In this document: positions 44,085-54,596 of the stretch, in pieces
How positions within the stretch are numbered: position 1 is the first letter of the stretch
Layout of the letters: each line of letters begins with the position of its first letter
Assembly: GCA_029237695.1 (NCBI GenBank)
Contig: CM055278.1
Coordinates: 71,415,188 to 71,479,187 of the forward strand
Direction of reading: 5' to 3'
Length of the DNA: 64,000 nucleotides
From: Conchocele bisecta
Taxonomy: Eukaryota; Mollusca; Bivalvia; Lucinida; Thyasiridae
Notes under the pieces: generated by a model
Databases searched by the model: none
Seen by the model: only the letters and a program-made list of their open reading frames with translations
What the model was told of the DNA's origin: nothing
Position numbers and translations under genes: made by a program

Positions 44085-44290
44085 ATTTGTGTAGTGTCTC
44101 GTAATTCAGATGCGTTCCATAACATCTTAGACAAACATAGCATACACCATGATATACAGAATGCACGGCTAGTGTCTGTTAATAAAACGATTATCAAGCT
44201 TAACTCGGAATCGGTAGGAATTCCTCGGAGAGACGCAGAATTGCTACTCGTTCTCTCGCTTCGCTTGATAAACATGATATATGTATCAAA
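44085..44290. repeat. Family Q hairpin repeat, copy 3
   Basis: CAAGCTTAACTCGGAATCGG, GTAGGAATTCCTCGG and GCAGAATTGCTACTCGTTCT; the arms then extend to CGCTTGATAAACATGATAT. Longer frames over it are incidental. Confidence 0.6.
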
Positions 44291-46114
44291 CACCACAACA
44301 TTTCTTTACCATACTATATGTATAAATTTAAAACAGTTTGAAAATGTAGCCATCGTGGTCTCCGTTAACCAGTTTTATACTGAATATTCACATTTTTTAA
44401 GTATTTTATTTATTTTTCCTCTATTAAAAGTATATTTAAATGAATGGTAACAACGCATACTTTCATGAAGACATAATACAATATATACGAATTGGATGAA
44501 TATGATTACACATGAGTATGTACATGTATCTGTAGCACACATGGACTGGGCTACATGTAAGGACTGATGTCACCAAGTCAGGATTTGTTCTGTATTCTAT
44601 AGCAAATGACGCAACCTCACGGAAGGGTGCGTCCTACCCTCTTTCCCGCATGTTCGATGGTCGACGGTGATACTTAGGCTTAAATATGCCCATATAAAGC
44701 ATTTCAAAAACATGTTTGGTGGCAAACCTCGATGTTATTGGCCCTGACATGATATGTTATGTGGTCATGTAAACGAATGGGTAGCAACTGTTCATACCTT
44801 CGTATACTATCTGGTAGTTGGTGTACATATATGTTTATATTGTATTTGATTTGTATGTGGATATATGCACTGGTTCCGCTACGTGTGATAATATCGACGC
44901 GCGGCTGAACGAGAGGTAATTATACGCATACAAATCAAATAACCTTTTTATTATATACGTAAATTACTCGCAATTTATATGCTCCTCAAAAATTATACAA
45001 ACTAAAATTAAATTAACTCTTTAGTGGTATTTTAGAAGGACCTATTTTACGAAGTGAAACGTAGTTCCATCACTGGCCAATATGAACTCACGAGACGTCA
45101 GTATGGAAAAATATTAAAGTCTTGCGTTCCATTGTGTTTCAATGGGAAATGAAAGAACGTAATAATATATATATATATAATAAGTACTCCTATGATCACA
45201 GGCAGGTGTCTTTCGTGTACGCGTGTATTGCGGGTGAATTAATCCAATATATACACATGTGGCAAAAGGTATAGGATGACCGCATGCCTGATACGTTAAG
45301 TGTTGTCCCTGTGTGTGTACATTATTAGGTCAGACTGACATAACCCTTTCACCCACTTATATAAATGGCATAGACTGGCGCATCCTATTTTTGGACTAGT
45401 TCATTAATCATACGAGGACTATTGTTTCATATCATCTGTAAAATCCTGAGGAATACTGTCAAACATGATGAGATGGCTCGTTACGAGCCGGCTCATCGGG
45501 ATCGACAGTGTTGGAACATGTTGACTTTATGGTCTGTCGGGTTGAAAGCGTAAACTTCTGTGGGTCTGGTATCTCTACGTATGGGAGATTATGTTGTTGA
45601 CAGAAGATTGCATGTCATGTGTACACGTATTATCTGCCGGGCTATCGTGTGGCAAATTTGAATTATATCTTTTATTTTACGACATATATAACATCGATTG
45701 TTTATATTTATATAGGTTGGAGTTTTATAGTAGTGTAATTTATTTGGTTATATATATTCTTGGAAGCAGTGCTATCATTGATATTGAGTTTCAGAAACTG
45801 TTTTTGGTTTTTATTTAAAGTTTCAAATTTTATTTCCATATATAAAAAGAAGGAATTTAGTAGTTGAGTATCAAATTTCAAGAATATTTTGATTATTTGA
45901 AGGGAGTGCTTTACATGTAAGTACCATTCCTGTTGTTAAATCGCCATTTGTCTAAATATTCGGCATGTAATATTTGAAAAATGTTAACGTGCATGATGCC
46001 ACCGCGTTATTAGCATGTACCAAACTAAAAATAATCGTTATTATATATATTAAGTGAATACTTTTATAATAATTAGAAGTTATTTCATGCACTTCAGACA
46101 CATTCTCTTGGAAA
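44291..46114. other. 5' flank of the plus MCT gene
   Basis: Contains an (AT)n tract at about 45165-45180 and the hairpin GGCTCGTTACGAGCCGGCTC at 45477-45499, which recurs in intron 2 (47609-47631). No convincing TATA box close to the ATG; a 5'-UTR exon may lie here. Confidence 0.4.
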
Positions 46115-46517
46115 ATGACAGACAATGAAAATACAAGTGAGTTAGGATGGTTATCTGATATACATGCGAATGTTAATAGCACCGGTCCAAGTGCTCCACT
46201 GATTGACACAAATGCATCTGATCTAATAAAAGACAATGCCGAAATGGTTAGTTTCGAGGTGACACAGCGGTGTACGGAGTCCAGCAGAGACAATCATCGA
46301 CAATTGGACACGGGCCACGACACGAGTATTGGTGACAATGTCGAACTGGTTAGCATAGAGAAGACACAACGGTGTACGGAGTCTAGAGATGCTCTCGAGT
46401 ATCGAGAACCTGAAACGGAACATGATACCTCTACGGGAAATGAGGACAAGGATACGACATACTCTGACGTTCCGAAGCACCCGACTGATATAGGATGGGC
46501 ATGGGTGATCCTTGCTG
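46115..46517 (+). CDS. MCT-like plus gene, exon 1
   Basis: 134 codons plus one base, donor GTATGA. The cytosolic N-terminal tail contains an internal 34-residue duplication: MVSFEVTQRCTES and LVSIEKTQRCTES lie 102 bases apart (46232 and 46334). It ends with PTDIGWAWVILAG, start of helix 1. The ATG is preceded by GAAA, acceptable context; an upstream in-frame start was not seen. Confidence 0.8.
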
Positions 46518-49500
46518 GTATGAAACTATTTTTTCATTATATTTATACTTTTGACGAATTATGTGCAGCTATGTGTATGTGCATGTTAGCGTATACATTA
46601 TGTAGGCATAGTACAATGTACCCGCTTAATTCATGTTTTATCATGCTGTTGTGCGTTATATTTGTTCTTTGTGTGGATTCTTGTGCCTGCTTTGTGTATA
46701 TTGTTCCCTATTCTGTTTGCATTATATAACCATAGTTTGATCATTCATTGGAAAACATATTAATTGATGATTTCCAGTACTGAGCTATTGGACATTTGCG
46801 ATGCAAAATATAGTTTGTATTTCATTATATGATGGTGAATGGATCGACCTCTTCATATATGCTTGTTTTGCCGGATACTATGAGATATGCTAATGCAAAA
46901 TGCATCAATATCTTTAAAGTGAGTTTCACCAGGCATCAGGTGATCTGGTGTGAAAAGGGTCTCTGCCACATTATCAGGACACTACTAGCAGTAGAAGAAT
47001 TGTGTTAAACGTTTGTTATTATAATTCCAGTGCTGATCATATCGTACTCCCATAAATTCAGATATATTCCCGTCGTTATATTACCTTGCTTTTAGATGGA
47101 CCCACTCAATGAATAAATCAAGCAAGCAAGCAACCAAATAACAAACCAATCAACATATGAATCAATCAATCAACTAACCAAGCAATCATCAAATTAATGA
47201 AATCACTCATCACATCAATGTAACCAATCAACCAACCAACCGCGTAATCAACCAATTAATTACTGCAGGCTGCTTCTTCGAGATATTCCTACACGGTGGT
47301 ACCCTGAAGTCCTATGGCGTCTTGTTTGTCCAGTACCAGGAGAGATTCCAGTCGACCGCCTCCGAGACAGCTTTAATGAACACGATTCAAAACCTTATGA
47401 TCAGCTTCACGGGTACATATACAACAAAACCCTGTAAAACAGTGGGTCTTCGTCGTAACCTAAGTAACTGGAATTAATTTTGATAAGTTGATTTTGCAAC
47501 CAGTCCAATCGTCACAAAATGAATATCAGATTAGTCAATTTCTAAAAAGGGGGTATTTTTTGTTCTCAAAACTATGAAAATAACTTTAAAAATGTGTAGA
47601 TCCTGTTGAGACGGCTCGTTACGAGCCGGCTCATCTGTATCGGCACTGTTTGCATCAGCTGCGATAGCGAGCTTTCGGGTTCAAAGGTTTAAGTGCGCTA
47701 TATATCATCAAAATCCGCCAGTTTGTCAGGAATATTTTAAAGAAAATCGACTAGCGAAATGACGTCACAGATTACGTCACGTCAGAAAATGTCGTTCAAA
47801 AACGTTAAGAATCCACGTGATCCCATACCTTGTAAAACGTACGACAAGAAAACTTCAGTGTTCTGAAAATTATTGTATGTTTTTATCATTCCTTGTTGCC
47901 ATCGCCTTCGGAAGATTCTTACGTTTTGTTATGGGCCAACTTGGACTTCTTTATCCTATACAGCGTTTGTTATTTTGCTTGTAATCGTTGTAAGTGTAAT
48001 TAATATTTATGTTTTCAGGTTTATTTGTGATGACGATTGGCTTACAAAAGTTCACATCTAGGACGGTAATAGTGGTTGGTGGCGCGCTTCAAGCTACCAG
48101 TTTCTTTGTTACTGCATTCGCCAGGTCATTGGGCGTCTACTACGTCATCATGGGTGTAGTTGGAGGTACATTTATTTATTGATGTATCGGTGTGCATTTG
48201 TGCGCATTTAACATGTATAAGGTATAAGGCCGGATTCGACGGGTTCGTTCGAGCACGTATATAACCTGCTGCACTGGGTGGGGGGGGGGGGGGGGGGGGG
48301 GGGCCCAAAAACAAAACTAAATATTTACATACAAAAATAATATATTCAGTCCTGAGATTATAATAATCTGACCTGGTGCCAGGTCCATACCACAGCAAAG
48401 TCACTTGGCCCCTTCCCATAAAACCCACAAAAAAACCCGCTTTACAGTGCTGATAAAACATAAGACTTGATAATGATATCGAAAGCATGGTGTTCTTCTT
48501 CTAAAGTAAAATCGTCATCCACCGATGAACACCTTTGATGGGTGTACAGTAATTCAGTATAATTACAGTAATGTATTATACTAGTACATTTATGTAGTGA
48601 TATAAATATAAGGTTCGACAATGTCCAGCTGTGTGTAAAAGTTTGCCGTTGCATGAGGGAACTGTTTGAACCCCAAACCATTTGGAGCTACATGTATCTC
48701 TAAACATTTAATGCTAGCAATACTTATAAGAGATTATGTAGATTCAGTGTTCCAGGAACGCCAAATCTACATAAACTCAAATAATTAATGCTACATGTAG
48801 CTCTAAATATTTAATGCTATCTCTAATTAGTTAGAGCTAGTATTAGTTATTTGAGCTTATGTAGATTTGCCGTTCGATACAAATAACCTTACAACACAAT
48901 CACACACTTTATGTTATTTAAGTATATATAAATACTTTGCGATGTATTCAAGTAGGTATATGCACCATCTGACAAACTGGTTGTTATTTCGGTTTACATG
49001 AATCGGTACGTCGATGATCCACCCACCGATGTTTGCCATCCTTGGCACATACTTCGACCGCCATCGGGGTCTAGCCAACAGTATATTCGTGTCGGGTGCA
49101 AGCATCGGCAGCGTGGTGATGGCGCCATCTGTGACGAAGATGTTCGAGGTGTACGGGTACACTGGGACGATGATGATCATTTCGGCGCTGTTTGGAAACA
49201 TCATTGTTTCTGGTCTTTTGATGAGACCGCCGGAGACTTATACACGGTGGGTGATGTGATATTTGTTATCAACAGTTTGTCGAGCGTAAGAATGACAACT
49301 TTTCCCTCGCTATTTTTTAGTTATCTCCCTTTGTTTTTTTCGAGCACTGATTTGTTGTCCAAAAACCCTTTTGAATATCTTCATGAAACTTCAAACATGC
49401 ATAGACCATAGGTGTGTAGCGTGCAAGAATTACAAATATTGCCTAACTATTTTATAGTTATGTACTTTTGTTTTTTTGCGCACTGATTTCTTGTCTGGAG

Positions 49501-52500
49501 CATAACTCGAACACCCTTTGGAATATGTTCATGAACATTTAAACATGTATAGACCACGGCACAAGGGTGTGTCATCTGCAAGAATGACAACTCCAGCCTT
49601 TGTAATTTTCGAATTATATCCTTTGTTGTGTTTTTGCACACTGATTTCCTTCCGGATGTTAATTTGAATACCGTTTGGAATATGGTCATGAACCTTCACA
49701 CATGCATATACAACGATCGAGAGGTTTGTAAAGCGCGCAAAAGATAACTCTCGCCTCACTAATGTTCGAGTTATTTTCCTTAGATAGTTTACGGACTGAT
49801 TTCCTGTTCTGAGAATAACTCAAATACCCTTTGCCACATGTTTATGCAACTTCACACGTGAATAGACCACGACCCAAAGGTGTGTCACATTAAACGCAGT
49901 ATATTTAAATAATTGTAGATGTAATGTGTTTAATAGCCAAAGGTTCATGGGCACACACACGTTGAACAGACAGTAGTGCTTGTTTGTAATCGTTGTAAAA
50001 ATTGTTCGTTTTACAGGTCACGAAAGAGAAGCCGAAGAAATAAACCTGTCGAAAGTAATATACTGGCGACAACTGAAGATAATTTGTTGCTGAATGGAGA
50101 CGACAACAGGACTGAAGATCAAACTCTTTATACACCTCCGGTGAACGAACTTCAAATGAAATACAATGGCATAGCTAATATAAATCATAATAATCGTTTC
50201 TTATATGATAATGAGAATATTGACCCTTCGAAATGTCGGAACTATTCCAGTGGGCAGAGACAACTTCAGCGAATGAATTCATATGAAGGCGGGTGTCCTA
50301 CAGCCTCCATGCAAACCGAATCTCCGTTACTGCACAGGGTGCGTGCTTTATCGGTGGGAAACAAGCGAACAACGGAAGGTGCAACCTGTTTAAAAACTGC
50401 TACTGCCAATGCCTACTCGAATAACGTGAATAGAAAACTGGATGACATGTGTAGGTCGCAACTTTCTGTGTTTGCCACTAGTGAAGCTATAATTGCTATT
50501 TCTGCACATACTAATAATGTTCAGAAAGCAGTAAGCAATAAAGAAAACAATACAGAGAATGTGCATGCGGTAGATTCGCATCGGTGTCGCGTGCCGACAA
50601 GTATAGTTACCTTATTAGTGACAATATTCGACCTCAGCCTTTTGAAGAATCCAGTGTTCATTACATTTCTTGCTGTTGCATCAAGTCTCATATCCGGGAT
50701 GGCAATTTCGCCGTTATATATTCCTCCATACGCGAAAGACATAGGGATTAGCAACGACAGGGTGGCAATGTTGATCTCTCTACAGTCAATTATTGAATTG
50801 GTGTCAAGACTTACTTGTGCAGTAGTTGTGGACCGTAAACTCTTCAGGAGCACCACAGTGTTAGGATCGGCAGCTATAGCAGTTGGAACAGCGTGTCACG
50901 TGATTCGGTTTATACGGACGTTTCCTGCGTTTGTTGCCTTATTTATAGTAATAGGTAAGCAATTTAATTGAGTTATTGTGCAATATATATATTATTGTAA
51001 AATGTTCAATGTTCCACCAATATCGAAACATATAATGAAAAATACAACATGTTTCCAATATAATATACATTTTTTATAGTAGACATTAACTATTAAATTC
51101 AGTCTAACTGGTTTCATTGCTTTTGCAGATCATCAGAAACTGACGTTTACGTTACAATGTTACGTGATATAGTCCAACAATTATAGTCAATGTAGCGTCA
51201 GGTATATATGCTACTGTAACAATATCATCTGGCATTCATTGAAAATATAGACTTGTTTATGTTGCGTCATTGCAAGGACGTTGTTTTGATAGTCCAAGGC
51301 TAACCGAGAGTCATGTTTTCCGTCCGTCCATCCGACAGTTCGTCGGTCATAAAACTTCAAATAAAGTCGATGTAAATTTCTTGACACGTCCATCCGTTAC
51401 CATTTACCAAGTATCATGATAGCTACACATACATAGCTCTGGTGGTTCTTCATTATGCCGCATCGGAATTATTAGAGTAACGCTGAATTTACAATACTTG
51501 CCCCATGTGTGCTACCTTCTTATCTGTACATCATCTCGCTGTTGAATGGGTGTGAAACCTCAATTAATGATAAGCTAGTTAATGTCGTTTAGAAATTATT
51601 TCAGGAAAATATACGTCTTCTCACTGTCATTTCGGAGCCCTAAACATTCTGAAACAATGCACTCCGGGAAGCCCATTCGTATTGTAAATACATGCCTAAT
51701 CACTGCACAAACTTTCCCAGTATATAATGTTAGTATGGTTATTCTGGTTTATCACAATAACACTGTATTTGGATACAATCTGTTTTGGAAAACCCCTATG
51801 CAAATGGTGTCCGAAAATGTATGGTGATTACACTATAATCCACACGGTATTTCAGTAATAATTTGTGCTTTCATTGTCCTAGTCCGTAACACAAGAACGT
51901 CTTAAGAGGAAGTTGAACTCAATATTCAATACAATACAATTACATGTATATTTTGATAGCAATTAAACTCCACATGTTCCTCTAGCTTTTCGTGAATTGA
52001 TTCTTGTAATTCGTGTTTTATTGCTATATGTAATTTCATTTAAGGATTGTGTGGCGGATTGTACATCAGTACATTTTGCTGTCATACTGGCGGAGTTTAT
52101 TGGACTTCCACAATACAAGAGCTCATTGGGCTTCACCACATTGTGTCACGGCACGCGTTTTCCATTGCAACGTTCTTTCCAATTTCAGGTATATTTTACA
52201 TTGTGCTTTGGTTGGGGCACACCAAATATTGCGTTATTAGTGACAATATTTTCAATGATTCTGAATATTCACACGCACAGCTGCGTTAGTTTTATTTGTG
52301 TCAGTAGTGTTGAACTATTTTACAAGAACATTCACGCAAACAGCTTAAACTCACTTATCCCTAGTGGCAATCTCGGTTCACGTTTGCAAAACACACGTAC
52401 ACGTATATGTATATGTACATGTATGGGACTTCCCATGTGCTTAATTTACAGCAGATTATATTGATGTTCGAGTGATTTCTCTCTACGTTTTCCTGCCAAT

Positions 52501-52960
52501 AGGATTACTCCGAAACACGACAGGGTCTTACATGACCAGTTACCACCACTCGGAAGTCTGTCCTACGTCGGATCTGTCTCTGCCTGTTAATGATTGCAAA
52601 ATGTACTTGTCTTCGAGCGCCGATGTGCCTGAATTACAGCAGAACATATCTCAACCGGACACCCTTGAGACCTCCCAGGGTGTCTGGTTTAGATATGCCC
52701 CACTGTATATTTTCCCGCCAATGTCACGATTACTCGCTGTATATTTTCTAGCCATGTCCATGTTTACTCGCTGTAAACTTTTCCAGCCAATTTCAGGATT
52801 ACTCCGAGACACAACCGGCTCTTACATCGCCAGCTACCACCTATTCGGGAGTCTGTCCTATGTCGGTGCTGTGTTGGTTCTTCTGTTGCCCAAGGTTCAC
52901 AAATGGACAGAAAATGGACGGCGCCATACACACTCTAATGATGTGTTGAATGATGCTTAA
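46115..52960 (+). CDS. MCT-like (SLC16 family) transporter, seven coding exons
   Basis: Join of 46115-46517, 47269-47412, 48019-48165, 49000-49246, 50017-50954, 52045-52188 and 52797-52960 gives 2187 bases, 728 residues plus stop. The lengths close in frame, which supports the model. Family features in order: first-helix motif DIGWAWVILAG at the end of exon 1; exon 3 helices; the MCT signature YFDRHRGLANSIFVSGASIG in exon 4; a long hydrophilic loop (about 190 residues) in exon 5 between the N- and C-terminal helix bundles; then helices 7 onward. Such proteins are plasma-membrane carriers of monocarboxylates or related solutes; the substrate is not deducible. Oddities: AT instead of AG before exon 4, two compensating frameshifts in exon 6, and a duplicated last exon. 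The gene is either active with assembly errors or decaying. Confidence 0.8.
47269..47412 (+). CDS. MCT-like plus gene, exon 2
   Basis: 144 bases, acceptor CTGCAG, donor GGGTACAT (GT at 47413), phase 1 both ends. Encodes the rest of helix 1 and helix 2 start: HGGTLKSYGVLFVQYQERF then ETALMNTIQNLMISFTG. Confidence 0.8.
47590..47800. promoter_or_regulatory. Intron 2: palindrome and paired CRE-like sites
   Basis: Palindrome GGCTCGTTACGAGCCGGCTC at 47609. Then AATGACGTCACAGATTACGTCACGTCA at about 47758-47784 has one full TGACGTCA and two half-sites. Possible CREB-type enhancer; only motif evidence. Confidence 0.3.
48019..48165 (+). CDS. MCT-like plus gene, exon 3
   Basis: 147 bases, acceptor TTTTCAG, donor GTACATTT. 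Encodes GLFVMTIGLQKFTSRTVIVV then FFVTAFARSLGVYYVIMGVV, two membrane segments joined by the positive TSR turn typical of the family. Confidence 0.85.
48228..48440 (+). mobile_element. SINE-like copy with poly-G in intron 3
   Basis: AAGGCCGGATTCGACGGGTT, CCTGCTGCACTGGGTGGGGG (G-run to 48303) and GACCTGGTGCCAGGTCCATA. Same structure as copies at 15860 and 55428. Confidence 0.6.
48441..48998. other. Intron 3, remaining part
   Basis: A one-armed family P piece (ATGTCCAGCTGTGTGTAAAA ... GGGAACTGTTTGAACC) at about 48620-48676, then tandem-like AATTAATGCTACATGTAGCTCTAAA units up to 48860. Confidence 0.55.
49000..49246 (+). CDS. MCT-like plus gene, exon 4, with non-AG acceptor
   Basis: 247 bases starting GAATCGGTACGTCGATGATC. 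The reading GIGTSMIHPPMFAILGTYF continues the family pattern directly from exon 3, but the bases before it are TTTACAT rather than TTTACAG, and an in-frame TGA would result if the exon extended upstream. Contains the signature YFDRHRGLANSIFVSGASIG and ends MRPPETYTR at donor GTGGGT, phase 2. Confidence 0.75.
49275..49890. repeat. ~130-bp degenerate tandem repeat in intron 4 (4-5 units)
   Basis: Units contain TTATCTCCCTTTGTTTTTTT-like, CACTGATTTCTTGTCTGGAG, CATAACTCGAACACCCTTTG, ATATGTTCATGAAC and CATGTATAGACCACGG. Starts near 49285, 49440, 49575 and 49745. Confidence 0.75.
49920..49977. repeat. Solo family W end
   Basis: TAATAGCCAAAGGTTCATGG and GTTGAACAGACAGTAG match the right terminus of 8908-9341, 40 bases before exon 5. 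Confidence 0.5.
50017..50954 (+). CDS. MCT-like plus gene, exon 5 (large loop and helices 7-9)
   Basis: 938 bases, acceptor TTTTACAG, donor GTAAGC, entering in phase 2 and leaving in phase 1. Opens with a basic cluster (SRKRSRRNKP), then a long hydrophilic, Asn/Ser-rich loop. From about 50585 it becomes hydrophobic: PVFITFLAVASSLISGMAIS, DIGISNDRVAMLISLQSIIE and VLGSAAIAVGTACHVIRF. The long central cytosolic loop is a hallmark of the family. Confidence 0.85.
50955..52044. other. Intron 5
   Basis: About 1.1 kb with no defined repeat and no additional exon recognised. Confidence 0.5.
52045..52188 (+). CDS. MCT-like plus gene, exon 6, with two compensating frameshifts
   Basis: 144 bases, acceptor TTTAAG, donor GTATAT, phase 1 both ends. 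It begins in frame as GLCGGLYI. The family-like stretch VHFAVILAEFIGLPQYKSSL and GFTTLCHG then reads one frame over (from about 52069 to 52152). The tail HAFSIATFFPISG (from about 52152) is back in the first frame. An insertion near 52068 and a deletion near 52153 explain this. The first frame is open throughout but its middle 28 residues would be unlike the family. Confidence 0.75.
52503..52596 (+). pseudogene. Decayed duplicate of the last exon
   Basis: Acceptor CCAATAG before GATTACTCCGAAACACGACA. The first 19 residues (GLLRNTTGSYMTSYH) match the true last exon (GLLRDTTGSYIASYH); a deletion then shifts the frame, although GGAAGTCTGTCCTACGTCGG still matches the DNA of the intact copy. The frame it creates remains open through 52960. 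Confidence 0.75.
52597..52796. repeat. Family B hairpin and short tandem copies of the acceptor region
   Basis: Family B hairpin (CTCAACCGGACACCCTTGAG ... CAGGGTGTCTGGTTTAGA) at 52634-52707. Then TATATTTTCCCGCCAATGTC, TATATTTTCTAGCCATGTCC and TAAACTTTTCCAGCCAATTT, each followed by ATTACTCGCTG-like sequence: three serial copies of the splice acceptor plus first codons. Confidence 0.75.
52797..52960 (+). CDS. MCT-like plus gene, exon 7 (last coding exon)
   Basis: Acceptor AATTTCAG, 164 bases ending TAA at 52958-52960. Encodes GLLRDTTGSYIASYHLFGSL, the last helix SYVGAVLVLLLPKV, and a short cytosolic tail (HKWTENGRRHTHSNDVLNDA). Typical MCT C-terminus. Confidence 0.85.
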
Positions 52961-53108
52961 TAAGCCATACTCCCAGGTTTCCAACGTTACCTGACTTTAT
53001 TGGTGAGCTACCATCGTTGGCGTTTGCTGTACAACCTAACTATTTACAACACATTTCACTATTTTCCGCTGGTCTCCTGTTGCTTGACCGATATTGTGAA
53101 ATGCTCTG

Positions 53109-53114
53109 AATAAA
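53109..53114 (+). terminator. Candidate polyadenylation signal of the plus MCT gene
   Basis: AATAAA about 150 bases after the stop codon. Other AATAAA near 53331 is an alternative. No transcript evidence. Confidence 0.4.
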
Positions 53115-53487
53115 CTAAAGCGAGAGTGGTATGATTGATGCTTAAAGGTGTGCCTCCAACAGTTTGTTTTCTGTACATTTATTCTCCGCTAGTTTCCTTT
53201 GTCGTATGTACACGTATGTTGTGGGACCTATATTTCCATATCCTGTATCATCCTGTTCTTGATCAACACTAGTACAGACATACGATTCAATTCAATCGCA
53301 AACGATTAACCGCGTGTTGGCTCAAACTTTAAATAAATTGAAATGTATACTATCTCACATGACAACGATATTCATCATTTGTTGAGAAACATGGAAGTAT
53401 GCTTAATTCTGGGATGCGATTGCGTTTAATATGCCCATTATAGACCTTGACAATCTAGCAAGACTGGTGAAAACCGCATGATAATAT
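53115..53487. other. 3' flank, no repeat recognised
   Basis: Probably 3' UTR then intergenic. Confidence 0.35.
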
Positions 53488-53802
53488 AGGGAATAGTAGG
53501 TTAGTGCCGTGAATGGGCAAACAATATCTGGCAAGGCTTTGGAAACGGATCCCGTTTCCGTGCCGCGCCAGATATTTTCTCACATTCACGGCACTAACCT
53601 ACTATTCTACTTATCCCGTCAACACTATACATTTGTAAATAGCTTTAAAATGCAAATATAACCCCAGCCACATCCTCAAAATCGGTGAATCGACTAGTAT
53701 GACAACCGCACATATTCATACGCAGTGATTAGGTCGTATTGACAGGATATCAAAAAATGTTTCATCGCACCGTGTTTCACGGCACTGTGTTGATAGGATA
53801 AA
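53488..53802. mobile_element. Family H element, copy 2
   Basis: AGGGAATAGTAGGTTAGTGC ... GGCACTAACCTACTATTCTA, then TTATCCCGTCAACACTATAC and the end GTGTTGATAGGATAA. Nearly co-linear with copy 1. Confidence 0.85.
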
Positions 53803-53807
53803 TTTCA

Positions 53808-54125
53808 TCTCTGTCACAAGTTATGTAGATTTTAATTTTATATTAGCTAGGATTATACAGGACTTACTGTGACATCATAGATGACCCTATAGCTACTTAC
53901 GTTTTATTTATGTTAATTTTATTTTAACATTGTGTCTTTATTAATTTCATATATTGATCATGTATGCAGAAATATACATTTAAAGATTTTTGTTCACAAT
54001 AATATTGATTTTAATGGGAAAACAAATACCGTAATTTGCGTTATTTAAATGAACATACTGTGATGTCACAGCTAATTTGCATAACATATGCAAACATTAA
54101 AACCTCTATAACTTGTGACAGACAT
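53808..54125. mobile_element. Foldback element (single copy in window)
   Basis: TCTGTCACAAGTTATGTAGA pairs with TCTATAACTTGTGACAGA. Inside, ACTGTGACATCATAGATG and ACTGTGATGTCACAGCTA are further inverted sections. It directly follows family H. Confidence 0.65.
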
Positions 54126-54290
54126 GGAACATTTGCATGAGGTTTTCACGAGTCTTGTTAGATTGCCAAGGACTTATGTGCTTAATTATGAAACACAGTT
54201 GCATCACATAGGCCCTTTAAAATTGAGTCAAACATGCATGTGCATTAGTATGCTTGTGAAATAGATTAATATATCAATGAACCAGGTGCA

Positions 54291-54512
54291 TGTTTCACTA
54301 AACTTCGTACGAATAAAATAAGTGCAAAATTATGTACATTTTATATTAACAATGTTTTCTTGTAAGTAATTATCGGATTTACATTTATTGAGCATAGGCT
54401 GCATATGCAGACCTTGCTCATTGGATGTAAATTCATCAATTGAAATTTCCAGATGATCCTAAATTTGCACATACGAACATTTTAGTCGTACGAAGTTTAG
54501 TGAAACGGGCCT
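54291..54512. mobile_element. Family G foldback element, copy 2
   Basis: TTTCACTAAACTTCGTACGA ... CATAGGCTGCATATGCAGAC ... TTAGTCGTACGAAGTTTAGTGAAACGGGCC. Confidence 0.8.
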
Positions 54513-54596
54513 AGGTTCGTAATTCAAACTGTGTCTATGGTCTAAAACATCTGCAGTATAGTGTTACAAACTAATTATGACTACACCGCTGCAGAG

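Noticed and set aside
50390..50856. Minus-strand frames opposite MCT exon 5
   Set aside because: Antisense shadows of a well-supported exon.
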